This document shows, piece after piece, positions 43,973 to 51,938 of a stretch of DNA of 64,000 nucleotides. The stretch's first letter is position 1, and every line of letters begins with the position of its first letter. Origin of the DNA: Bauldia sp965232525 (lineage in GTDB: Bacteria; Pseudomonadota; Alphaproteobacteria; Rhizobiales; Kaistiaceae); contig NZ_OZ246980.1 in NCBI RefSeq assembly GCF_965232525.1, forward strand, positions 1,178,001 to 1,242,000. The letters are read 5' to 3'. Under the pieces are notes generated by a model. That model did no database searches and was not told where the DNA came from. It saw nothing but the letters and a program-made list of their open reading frames with translations. A program made the translations under genes and the position numbers.

Positions 43973-44865
43973 CGCGCCCGCGCCTCCTGTCGTCGTACCT
44001 GCCAGGCCGTAAGCAGAACCAGCGGCAGGAAGATCAGCAGCGTAATCAACAACATCATCACCGCGGCCGCAGACGCGTAGGCGATATTGGCCTTTTGCCA
44101 GTAGGCGCTGATGGTGAAAAACGCAGGCATCCAGGTCGACTGACCTGGGCCGCCGTTGGTCATCGCGACGATGATGTCGTACGCCTTGACCACGCCGAGC
44201 GAGAGCAGGATCGCGCAGGTGAGGAAGGTGAACTTCATCATCGGCACGATGATCTCGATGTAGAGGCGGAAGATACCGACGCCATCGAGCCGCGCCGCGC
44301 TCCAGATTTCGGTGTTGATCGATTTCAGGCCAGCGAGCATCAGCGCCATGTAGAAGCCGGAGCTTTGCCAGAGCGTGGCGAGGATGATGCCGTAGATCGC
44401 GGTGTCCGAGCTCGACAGCCAGTCGAACTGGGCCGACTCCCAACCGAGGTCTTGGAGAAACTTCTCGACGCCGAGACCGGGATTGAACAGCCACCGCCAG
44501 ACGATGCCGGTAACGATCAGCGATATGGCCAGCGGGTACAGAAAGATCGTGCGGAACACGTCCTCGCCACGCTGTTCTCGCTCGATCATCGCGGCGAGAA
44601 TGAAACCGACGACGATGGCGAGCGCCGACCCGACTCCCATGATCAGCAGGTTTTCGAGCGAGATGTCCCAGGCGCGGTCGTTGAACAACCGCCGGTATTG
44701 CCGACCCCACTGATCAGGCGCAATCGTGTAGTCGGGAAACCGACGGGACTGGGTGAACGACATATAGATCGTCCAGCCGATCGCGCCGATAAACGCCACG
44801 GCCGTAATCAGCACCGCCGGTGTAAGGGCGAGTTGCGGCGCGACGCGACTCCAGCGAACGACCAT
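43969..44865 (-). CDS. ABC sugar transporter permease (first)
   Basis: A 298-residue MalF/UgpA-type permease with about six membrane segments (TPAVLITAVAFIGAIGWTIY, IMGVGSALAIVVGFILAAMI) and the coupling EAA loop (NTEIWSAARLDGVGIFRLYIEIIVPMM). It is the first gene of the minus-strand sugar operon and is divergent from the VOC-lacI pair; a palindromic operator candidate lies 55 bases upstream. Confidence 0.94.
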   Translation of the reverse strand: MVVRWSRVAPQLALTPAVLITAVAFIGAIGWTIYMSFTQSRRFPDYTIAPDQWGRQYRRLFNDRAWDISLENLLIMGVGSALAIVVGFILAAMIEREQRGEDVFRTIFLYPLAISLIVTGIVWRWLFNPGLGVEKFLQDLGWESAQFDWLSSSDTAIYGIILATLWQSSGFYMALMLAGLKSINTEIWSAARLDGVGIFRLYIEIIVPMMKFTFLTCAILLSLGVVKAYDIIVAMTNGGPGQSTWMPAFFTISAYWQKANIAYASAAAVMMLLITLLIFLPLVLLTAWQVRRQEARAR

Positions 44866-44919
44866 CTCACTCCCTTAGCTGGCCGCGAACGATCAAGGTT
44901 TGGCCCTTGTTATGTGGCG

Positions 44920-44933
44920 TATTATCGTTAATA
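44920..44933. promoter_or_regulatory. LacI-type operator candidate
   Basis: TATTATCGTTAATA is a 14-base near palindrome with a central CG, the form typical of LacI-family operators, with one mismatch between the halves. It lies between the divergent permease and VOC genes, and a LacI gene is one gene away. Confidence 0.6.
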
Positions 44934-44994
44934 TACCGGCGAAACACGCGTTTCGTCAACCGAAATCGACCAGCAACGCAGGAGGAAACCACCG

Positions 44995-45435
44995 ATGGAC
45001 GGAGTCACCAGCCTCGGACATGTGGCGATCAAGGTCGCCGACCTCGATCGGACACTCGACTACTACGAGAAGAAGCTTGGCTTCGCCGAGATGCTGCGGT
45101 TGCATAAGGACGATGGCAGCGTCTGGTTGATCTACCTGCGGATCACGGACGATCAGTATCTGGAGGTCTTTCCGGACGCCGAGGGCGACCGGGCACCGGG
45201 GCGCAATGCCAACGGCATGAACCATCTCTGCCTGACGATCGACGATCTCGACGCGACCGTGGCACAGATCAAGGCCGCTGGGATCGAACTCTTGGCGGAG
45301 ATCAAGACGGGTGCCGACGGCAACCGCCAGGCCTGGCTCCAGGATCCGGACGGCAACCGCATCGAACTCATGGAAATGGCGCCCGATTGCCTGCAGTTCG
45401 AGGCGATCAGGAAGATGCGCGAGCCGGTTGCATGA
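44995..45435 (+). CDS. VOC / lactoylglutathione-lyase-like protein
   Basis: A 146-residue glyoxalase-fold protein. The N-terminal module has GHVAIKVADLDRTLDYYEKKLGF, the C-terminal module has MNHLCLTIDDLDATVAQIKAAG with the metal-binding E in DPDGNRIELMEM. It is near glyoxalase I but this does not prove the substrate. Strong GGAGG site upstream. It is divergent from the sugar importer operon and is followed by the lacI gene after 56 bases, so it is probably part of the same regulon. Confidence 0.82.
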   Translation: MDGVTSLGHVAIKVADLDRTLDYYEKKLGFAEMLRLHKDDGSVWLIYLRITDDQYLEVFPDAEGDRAPGRNANGMNHLCLTIDDLDATVAQIKAAGIELLAEIKTGADGNRQAWLQDPDGNRIELMEMAPDCLQFEAIRKMREPVA

Positions 45436-45491
45436 CGCCCACCGGCCGGGTAGCGATGCCGGCCGAAGAGTGAGCGGAACCGGGGGTAGCC

Positions 45492-46526
45492 GTGCGCAAA
45501 ACGCGCGTGCGATTGCGTGATGTCGCCGACAAGACGGGGTTCTCCGCGAACACTGTCTCGCTGGCCCTGCGCGAGAGCCCGAGGATCCCCGAGGCGACCC
45601 GGACGCTGATCCAGAAGGCAGCGGCTGATCTCGACTACACCCCAAACCGCATCGCGCAGTCACTGGTCAGCCAGGAGAGCATGACAGTCGGCCTCGTGCT
45701 CACCGACATCCGCAACCCGATCCTGACGCAGGTCGCGCAGGAGATCGCCCGTGGTCTCTCAGAGCACGGTTACGCGACCCTGTTCGCCACGTCTGACAAC
45801 ACGATGGCGCGCGAGATCGAAGCGATCCAAACCTTCCGCCAGCGTCAGGTCGACGGGATTCTGATCTATCCGACCGACCACCGGGACATCGATCACGTCC
45901 GCTTATTGCGCGAGCGGGGATACCCCGTCGTGTCGCTGGTCGCCGACCGTGAGAAGGCGATCGATACCGTTAGCGTCGACGAGCATCTTGGCGCCTGGAA
46001 GGCGACGCGGCATCTCCTTGAAATCGGACGACGGCGTATCGCGTTCCTCGATTCAGCGGCGCCGCTGGGTAACACCGAGAAGCAAGACGGCTACATGCAA
46101 GCACTGGCCGAGTCGCCGATTTCTCCTGATCCGGAGCTGCGGCTTGCCGTGCCGGGTCACGGGATCGAAGACGGTTTCCGTGCGACTGCCAGCTTGTGGG
46201 CTCGCGGCCTTCGGCCGGACGCGATTATCGCGACCACCGACTCGGTCGCGCTTGGTGTGCAACGATGGTGTGAGGCGGCCGGCCTGGCGATTCCCGATGA
46301 CGTGGCGATCGCCGGTTTCGACGACATCGAGTTCGCTCGTCTTTCGTCCGTACCCATCTCGACCGTGGCTTACCCGGTCGGGCAGATCGCCGATACGGCG
46401 ATCGGCCGGTTGGTCGAGCTGATGCAGGCGGCCGGGCCACTGCCGGCCCCAGCCGAGCATCTCCTCGATCCCAGGCTGATCGTGCGTCAATCGACGGCGG
46501 GAGCGGACGTGGCCGAGCCCGATTGA
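45492..46526 (+). CDS. LacI-family transcriptional regulator
   Basis: 344 residues starting with a GTG. The N-terminal HTH is RLRDVADKTGFSANTVSLAL with the hinge helix ending in LDYTPNRIAQSL. The ligand domain has GLVLTDIRNPILTQVAQEI and the C-terminal GFDDIEFARLSSVPISTVAYP. It is expected to repress the sugar importer operon and its own unit until a sugar or derivative binds. The putative operator is at 44920. Confidence 0.94.
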   Translation: MRKTRVRLRDVADKTGFSANTVSLALRESPRIPEATRTLIQKAAADLDYTPNRIAQSLVSQESMTVGLVLTDIRNPILTQVAQEIARGLSEHGYATLFATSDNTMAREIEAIQTFRQRQVDGILIYPTDHRDIDHVRLLRERGYPVVSLVADREKAIDTVSVDEHLGAWKATRHLLEIGRRRIAFLDSAAPLGNTEKQDGYMQALAESPISPDPELRLAVPGHGIEDGFRATASLWARGLRPDAIIATTDSVALGVQRWCEAAGLAIPDDVAIAGFDDIEFARLSSVPISTVAYPVGQIADTAIGRLVELMQAAGPLPAPAEHLLDPRLIVRQSTAGADVAEPD

Positions 46527-46549
46527 GATTGCCGTCGGGCGACGGTGTC

Positions 46550-47629
46550 TCAGGACTTGAACAAGGACGAGGCGTCGACGCCGAGCCGTTCGGCTACGGC
46601 AGCGATGTCGTCGACGGTCTCGCCGGCCAGCAAAATCCCGTCGCGGTCATAGTCGCGCTCGATGTCGGTCTCGATCTCACCCGGGACCAGAAGCCGATCG
46701 ACATCGGCGCGTGGGCGCGAGCGATGGACTTGCTCGATGATCGTTTCGATGCGGGACTTGAAACGATCGACATCCTCGAAGAAGGCGATGTTAATCGCCA
46801 TGAAGAAGTGACCGTCGCGACCGGCGATCGCCCCGCCCCTCATGTTGCCGAGTTCATTGCCATAGGCTGCGCCGGACAGCAGGCTGGAGAGGATCCCGAC
46901 CGCCATGCCCAGGCCGACACCTTTGTGCCCGCCGATCGGCTGAATCAGCCCCGCCAGCGCGGTTGCGGCGTCCGTTGTCGGGCGACCCTCGGCATCGAAC
47001 GCCCAATTGTCCGGGATATCGAGGCCCTTCTGATGGTAGACGCGGATCTTGCCGTGAGCGGTCGCACCAAAGGCGAAGTCGAGAACGAACGGCAATGGGC
47101 CCGCGGACGGCGCTGCGATCGACAGCGGGTTGATCCCGATAATCTTATCGATGCCGCCATACGGCGCCATGGTTGGCAATGCATTGGTGCCAGCGATGCC
47201 GATCATGTCTGCCTCGACGGCCATCATCGAATACCAATCCATCGCGCCGCAATGATTGGAACCCCGCACAGCGGCGAGGGCCAGACCGATTTCGCCGGCG
47301 CGGTCGATGGCGTAACGCATGGCGAAGGTGCCGCCGATCTGGCCCATTGTGTTGCCGCCGTCTACGACGATCGCAGCGCCGCGATCGGAGACCACGCGCG
47401 GTGTTCCGCGCGGATCGACGCCCTCGTCAGTTAGCTTCGTGGCGTAATCAGGGACACGGAGAACGCCGTGCGAATGGATGCCACGGCGATCGGAGAACAC
47501 CAGCGTTTGCGCGAGCAGGGCGCCATCGGTTTCGTCCATGCCGCAAGCAACAAATATCCCGCTGACGATCCGTTGAAGATCATCGGCGGCGACTCGGCGA
47601 TCGGTTTCGCTTTTGGGATAAACGGCCAT
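46550..47629 (-). CDS. Ldh family malate/L-lactate/ureidoglycolate-type dehydrogenase
   Basis: 359 residues from the ATG at 47629, with a GGAG site. The Ldh2-type NAD(P) enzyme has RRGIHSHGVLRVPDYATKL, containing the catalytic histidine region, VRGSNHCGAMDWYSMMAVEADM, GINPLSIAAPSAGPLPFVLDFA and GGHKGVGLGMAVG. The family oxidises 2-hydroxy acids, including malate, lactate, 2,3-diketogulonate and sulfolactate. It is convergent with the lacI gene. Confidence 0.9.
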   Translation of the reverse strand: MAVYPKSETDRRVAADDLQRIVSGIFVACGMDETDGALLAQTLVFSDRRGIHSHGVLRVPDYATKLTDEGVDPRGTPRVVSDRGAAIVVDGGNTMGQIGGTFAMRYAIDRAGEIGLALAAVRGSNHCGAMDWYSMMAVEADMIGIAGTNALPTMAPYGGIDKIIGINPLSIAAPSAGPLPFVLDFAFGATAHGKIRVYHQKGLDIPDNWAFDAEGRPTTDAATALAGLIQPIGGHKGVGLGMAVGILSSLLSGAAYGNELGNMRGGAIAGRDGHFFMAINIAFFEDVDRFKSRIETIIEQVHRSRPRADVDRLLVPGEIETDIERDYDRDGILLAGETVDDIAAVAERLGVDASSLFKS

Positions 47630-47685
47630 CGACGGTCTCCTAGGGTTTGGCGATCGTGGAACGCCCACTCGCGAATCACTGACGA

Positions 47686-48099
47686 TCAGAATGCGCCCGG
47701 TCGGTTCCTCTTGAGGAACGGCTCACGGCTCGCAGATCGATCACGACACGGCAAATCCTCCGGCGCGTCGTCCACTTCGCGGATCAGGATGTCGGACCAT
47801 TCGATCGGTAAGCCGAAGTGCTGGAAAAGGCCATACGTCGCGAATGTGTGACGGGGCAAGTGCGAAGGAATCTTGCCGGTATCCTCATCGCAGAGCCAGG
47901 TGTCCGGTTCCGGCTCGCTGTCAACCCAGATCCGCCAGCGGACGCGATGCTCGCCGTCCCATATCGCGACACGGTGGCGAACGCGGTAGGGGGTGTGAGA
48001 GCGAACTGCTACCGAGGCGGCGACCGGAGCCTCTAGGAGCGCCTTGCGATGCCCCCAACCGCGGGCTACTGATGCGCGTTCAGGCCGACTGCGCAGCAA
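47686..48099 (-). CDS. Hypothetical protein, start uncertain
   Basis: The frame from about 47990 to the stop at 47686 shows clear coding bias (EPDTWLCDEDTGKIPSHLPR, HTFATYGLFQHFGLPIEWSD). The first about 30 residues up to the ATG at 48099 overlap the start of the divergent glycosyltransferase gene and are arginine-rich and less certain; a GTG start within is likely. The family is not recognised; the product is soluble and acidic toward the middle. Confidence 0.55.
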   Translation of the reverse strand: MLRSRPERASVARGWGHRKALLEAPVAASVAVRSHTPYRVRHRVAIWDGEHRVRWRIWVDSEPEPDTWLCDEDTGKIPSHLPRHTFATYGLFQHFGLPIEWSDILIREVDDAPEDLPCRDRSASREPFLKRNRPGAF

Positions 48100-49385
48100 T
48101 ACCGCCAGCCGTTGTGACGCCTAAGAGACGTATCTTCTGGTTTTGGCGCATCGACGCGAAGCCGGTCGAACAACAACAGGATAACCCGCCCGTGCCGGCG
48201 AGGCCAAAAAGACCAAAGATAGCGTTTTTCATCCATCGAATCAGCGGCCGCGCCGGGGGCGCCGAGCGGGTTCTGATTGAGGCCGCTAGCGAAATGAAAA
48301 GGCGCGGGTTCAGCGTCGATATTGTCACCTACGAGGATCAGAGCCCGAAGCTCTTCTTCCCACTGGAAGACGGAATCAATCTCGTAAATCTGGACGATTT
48401 CGACGCCAGACCGAGATTGGACGATGAGGGCCCGGAGGTCAAACGCAAACGGGTCTCCCCAGGTTCTGTCTACCAATGGTTGGTCGATCGTCGCCCGCTC
48501 GCGAGGTCTTTACGTGACCACGTCAAGCGGTCCGGCATTGATGTTCTAATACCTTTTCTGCCCCCGGCGATGGCTACTGCGGCAGTTGCTAGCTTTGGGA
48601 TGCGCACACCACTGATCGCGTCAACCCACAACGATCCGAGACGCGACTTCAGCCGGAAAAAGTGGAGCAGGGATGCGGTCGACGTGTGGGTGCGAAAAAG
48701 AGCACTCACGCGCATGACCTCGATTCTTGTCCTGTTGCCAGAATATCGGAAATGGTATCCGCCCAAGCTTAGATCTCGTCTCCGTGTTGTTGGCAATCCG
48801 GTATCGCCGGTTCCAACCGAAAGCCTGACTGCGACCGAGCGCAAGAAAGTCATCATCAGTGTCGGTCGGCTAACCGATGTGAAAAGGCATGATCTGCTGC
48901 TCAAAGTTTGGGCCGATCTGGTGGACGAGTTCCCTGATTGGCGGGTGAGAATCTATGGCCTTGGCCCCGAGCGCCCGGAACTAGACAAGCGGATCGAAAG
49001 GCTCGGCCTACAGAGGGTTAAGCTGGTCGGCGTCACCAAGAGGATCCAGAACAAGTACCTGTCGGCGTCGATACTCTGCCACCCGTCGAAATATGAAGGG
49101 TTTCCGCTTGTAGTCACTGAGGCGCTGGCGGCCGGCCTGCCCGTCGTTGGTTTCAAGGACTGCAGTGGTTTGAACGCGCTGGTCGAGGACGGCGTGAACG
49201 GCTTGCTTGTCTCAAAAAAGAACCGTCGCAAGTCACTTGCCGACGGCCTTCGCCGATTAATGCGAGACGAGGAGCTGCGAAACCGAATGAGCGCCACCGC
49301 GCCGGCGACGATGGCGCCTTACGCCCCAAAGATCGTCTACGATCAATGGGAGGCGGTCATCAACGAGGCGGTCGGCCGGCACTGA
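48072..49385 (+). CDS. Glycosyltransferase family 4-type protein
   Basis: 437 residues from the ATG at 48072; the fold itself begins near KIAFFIHRISGRAGGAERVL, and a later GTG (48192) could be the real start. GT-B fold: N-terminal Rossmann part, then NPVSPVPTESLTATE, VIISVGRLTDVKRHDLLLKVW and the EX7E motif EGFPLVVTE with GLPVVGFKDCSGLNALVEDG. It would transfer a sugar to a cell-surface polymer. It stands alone here, with base use slightly lower in GC than neighbours, perhaps acquired. Confidence 0.88.
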   Translation: MRVQADCAAIPPAVVTPKRRIFWFWRIDAKPVEQQQDNPPVPARPKRPKIAFFIHRISGRAGGAERVLIEAASEMKRRGFSVDIVTYEDQSPKLFFPLEDGINLVNLDDFDARPRLDDEGPEVKRKRVSPGSVYQWLVDRRPLARSLRDHVKRSGIDVLIPFLPPAMATAAVASFGMRTPLIASTHNDPRRDFSRKKWSRDAVDVWVRKRALTRMTSILVLLPEYRKWYPPKLRSRLRVVGNPVSPVPTESLTATERKKVIISVGRLTDVKRHDLLLKVWADLVDEFPDWRVRIYGLGPERPELDKRIERLGLQRVKLVGVTKRIQNKYLSASILCHPSKYEGFPLVVTEALAAGLPVVGFKDCSGLNALVEDGVNGLLVSKKNRRKSLADGLRRLMRDEELRNRMSATAPATMAPYAPKIVYDQWEAVINEAVGRH

Positions 49386-49395
49386 ACTGATCGCG

Positions 49396-50355
49396 TCAGC
49401 GGGCCGAAATTGGCTGTCCCGCTGCCGGATCGACAACCAGTTCCCGGATGAACGCCCGCCGTTCGGCGAACGATTCGGGCAGGATCAGGCCCGTCTGCAC
49501 CGCGAACAAGCCGGTGTAGGGGCCGGTGAAGAGCGTCCGTGTCTCGCGGAACGGCGTGAGGTTCGCTTCCGGATCGAAGCTGTGTCCGAGGCCCGCGATC
49601 TCGTACTGCGGGGCGGTCGCGACGGGGTCGAGGTAGCCATCGATCGACAACTGCTGTAGCGGCCCTGCAGCTCCGGTGAAGCGGCCTGGCACCAGACGGT
49701 CGGCGACAAACCGGTCGGCGAGGGCGCGCCCGGTCACCGTGACGAAGCTGCCGGGGTCCGGCGCTTCCACGCCAGAACCCAGTTCGAGTGGCCGGCCACC
49801 AAGGGCCCAACCGTCGCCCCGCCGCGTCACTGCTCCGGCGATTGCCGAGGTTTCAATATCCGACGCGGCGTCGATGCGGGCGGCGATGACCGCGTTGCCG
49901 CGCCATACGCCCGAGACCGCCACCCGGTCTCCCGCCCCGAAATCAGGGATGGCGCCGAGGTCGGCAATCACATCGACACCGGCGACCCGTAGCAGGCCGC
50001 TGTCGTCCCAGATTTCCAGGCGGCCAACGAGCGGCTGGGTGACATGAACACGCCGGGCAAGAAGCCCTTGCGATGATCCCGTTGCTTCGATCGTCAGGCT
50101 GTGGCCGATCGCCAGGTTCTCCGGATCGAACGCACCAAGTGTCGACGAATACGCCGTATCGGCATCGGTTTCGATTCCCATACCGTTGACGATGAGGCTG
50201 CCGAAATCCATCAGCGTGCCGACGATGCCGGTGCCGCCGATCCCGCCCTCCGCCGGCTGTTTGTCGGCCTCCTCGGCCCAGCCCCGCGAGCCGGGCAAAC
50301 CAATGACCGCACCTCCGAGCGCAGCAAGGACGCCGCGACGATTAAGCACGGCCAT
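49396..50355 (-). CDS. DUF5666 family exported protein with Tat signal
   Basis: 319 residues from the ATG at 50355. The N-terminus LNRRGVLAALGGAVIGLPGSRG carries the RR motif of a Tat signal. Three OB-like repeats follow (GIGGTGIVGTLMDFGSLIVNG, QPLVGRLEIWDDSGLLRVAG, SAIAGAVTRRGDGWALGGRP) as in DUF5666 proteins. Function unknown. It overlaps the preceding DUF6502 gene by 14 bases. Confidence 0.75.
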   Translation of the reverse strand: MAVLNRRGVLAALGGAVIGLPGSRGWAEEADKQPAEGGIGGTGIVGTLMDFGSLIVNGMGIETDADTAYSSTLGAFDPENLAIGHSLTIEATGSSQGLLARRVHVTQPLVGRLEIWDDSGLLRVAGVDVIADLGAIPDFGAGDRVAVSGVWRGNAVIAARIDAASDIETSAIAGAVTRRGDGWALGGRPLELGSGVEAPDPGSFVTVTGRALADRFVADRLVPGRFTGAAGPLQQLSIDGYLDPVATAPQYEIAGLGHSFDPEANLTPFRETRTLFTGPYTGLFAVQTGLILPESFAERRAFIRELVVDPAAGQPISAR

Positions 50356-51220
50356 CTGCGTCGTCCTTCTCGGCTGTGGTTCGTGCCGATGGTCTGGTCG
50401 CCTCATCCTCGCGGTAGAAGAAAACCCCGAAACGGAAACGCTCGGTTCCATCCGGCGCGTCAAGGTCGGCGGCCTGCCGGCTGTGGGCCAGCCGGTTCAG
50501 CGACACGAGCAAATCGGTGGCGCGGCTTCGAGCCGTGCTTTCGATTTCGTCGACCGAATCCGGCGTCAGGCGATTGTAGAACACGGCGCGTTCCATGAAA
50601 GGTGGTTCGTCTGCCAGAAGGTTTTCAACTGCGGCGGCAATATGGTCGCCGACGTTTTCGGCGAAGAAATGTATCCGCTGATCGAGATCGGCCGGTCCCA
50701 GAAACGCGTCGGCCTGGAGTCGGATCAGCCCGGTTTCGGGATCCGTTGACACCAGACCCTGACGATCGAGCTCGTCTAGGACGGTTCGCGGTCGAATGTC
50801 CCGGCTGACCGACCGCACGAGCGAGTCGAAGTCGACGCCGTCGTCACTTGTTCGGGGCAAGGGGCGCGGCTGTCCGTCTGTGTCGACCATCTTCGGATCG
50901 GCGAGCCATCGCCCGAGCACCGAGGCGATCATTGTTACCTTCTGCCGGGTTGCGGCGGCGTCCTCCGAACTCTCGTCTCGGAAGGCGCGAATATCGCGCC
51001 GGTGCACGCCGGTCAGGACGCTGATCCGGCTGTCGGTGGGGCGTTGTCCGGCCTTGGCCAACTCCTCCTCGGCGACGTCGACATAGATGCGTTTGATCAT
51101 TCGATAGAGCGCTAGAGCGGTCACGCCCTGAGCAATCAAGGCGCGGACCAGTGGGCGCAAAAGCCATTGGATTACCTTGGAAAACGCTTCCGCACGGGCG
51201 TCGCTGATCGGTTCGCTCAT
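50342..51220 (-). CDS. DUF6502 family protein
   Basis: 292 residues from the ATG at 51220. The N-terminal part, LLRPLVRALIAQGVTALALYRMIKRIYVDVAEEEL and the following DSRISVLTGVHRRDIRAFRD, matches DUF6502, which looks like a helix-turn-helix DNA-binding domain and may regulate transcription. The C-terminal half has helices with LLVSLNRLAHSRQAADL. It forms an operon with the DUF5666 gene and is divergent from the fasciclin gene. Confidence 0.75.
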   Translation of the reverse strand: MSEPISDARAEAFSKVIQWLLRPLVRALIAQGVTALALYRMIKRIYVDVAEEELAKAGQRPTDSRISVLTGVHRRDIRAFRDESSEDAAATRQKVTMIASVLGRWLADPKMVDTDGQPRPLPRTSDDGVDFDSLVRSVSRDIRPRTVLDELDRQGLVSTDPETGLIRLQADAFLGPADLDQRIHFFAENVGDHIAAAVENLLADEPPFMERAVFYNRLTPDSVDEIESTARSRATDLLVSLNRLAHSRQAADLDAPDGTERFRFGVFFYREDEATRPSARTTAEKDDADGRA

Positions 51221-51265
51221 TGATCGGAAAATAGAGTCAGTGGGAGAAAAAGTCCACAAAAATTC

Positions 51266-51294
51266 TTGACAGATGCACAGGGGTCCCTAAGTTT
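51266..51294 (+). promoter_or_regulatory. Probable sigma-70 promoter of the fasciclin gene
   Basis: TTGACA at 51266 is separated by 16-17 bases from a T/A-rich TAAGTT-like -10 near 51289, about 45 bases before the start codon. Confidence 0.5.
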
Positions 51295-51339
51295 AGCAGT
51301 GTACGTGGGAATTTTTCACACAAACACGGGAGTCACTCC

Positions 51340-51819
51340 ATGAAACGTCTTCTTGCTCTTGGCACCGCCGGTTTCCTTGCTGCGTCAGTCAGCGCCTACG
51401 CCGCCGATGCCGACATCGTTGATACAGCCGTCTCGGCCGGCAGCTTCAACACGCTGGTCGCGGCCGTGCAGGCCGCCGATCTCGTCGATACGCTGAAGGG
51501 CGACGGCCCCTTTACCGTCTTCGCGCCGACCGACGAAGCGTTCGCTGCCCTGCCGGAAGGCACGGTTGAGAACCTGCTGATGCCTGAAAACAAGGACCAG
51601 CTCGTTGCCGTGCTGACCTACCATGTGGTTCCCGGCAAGGTGATGTCCGGCGACCTCGCCGGTAAGGCGATGGATGCCGACACGGTTCAGGGTAGCTCGG
51701 TATCGATCGACGCCACCGGCGACAGCGTCATGGTCGACGGTGCAACCGTGGTCACCGCTGACGTCGAAGCGACCAACGGCGTCATCCACGTGATCGACGC
51801 GGTCATTCTTCCGGAGTGA
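51340..51819 (+). CDS. Exported fasciclin (FAS1) domain protein
   Basis: A 159-residue protein made of a signal peptide (LLALGTAGFLAASVSAYAAD) and one FAS1 domain with both hallmarks: FTVFAPTDEAFAALPEGTVE and YHVVPGKVMSG, ending ATNGVIHVIDAVILP. FAS1 domains mediate adhesion to cells or matrix. A strong promoter and a hairpin terminator frame it, suggesting a highly expressed single gene. A second FAS1 gene follows. Confidence 0.92.
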   Translation: MKRLLALGTAGFLAASVSAYAADADIVDTAVSAGSFNTLVAAVQAADLVDTLKGDGPFTVFAPTDEAFAALPEGTVENLLMPENKDQLVAVLTYHVVPGKVMSGDLAGKAMDADTVQGSSVSIDATGDSVMVDGATVVTADVEATNGVIHVIDAVILPE

Positions 51820-51892
51820 CGCTCACTGGCGCGCGGCGATCAAGGCCGCGCGCCGCTTCGTTTTATCTGAGCTGAGACACGCTCACTGGCGC
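51819..51892 (+). repeat. Pair of 14-base direct repeats between the fasciclin genes
   Basis: ACGCTCACTGGCGC occurs at 51819-51832 and again at 51879-51892, exactly 60 bases apart. The first copy overlaps the terminator stem. The repeat may be a trace of duplication between the two fasciclin genes. Confidence 0.6.
51828..51868 (+). terminator. Rho-independent-like terminator after the fasciclin gene
   Basis: GGCGCGCGGC and GCCGCGCGCC form a perfect 10-base stem with a 7-base loop, followed by a T-rich tail (TTCGTTTTATC). It lies nine bases after the fasciclin stop. Confidence 0.8.
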
Positions 51893-51938
51893 CCTCCTCG
51901 ATCGCACAGCGACGGCGCCGAAAAAAAGGGAGAGTTTC

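Noticed and set aside
43973..44710. Upstream extension of the second sugar permease
   Set aside because: This part is out of frame with the first permease gene and has shadow composition; the ATGA overlap gives a natural start at 43972.
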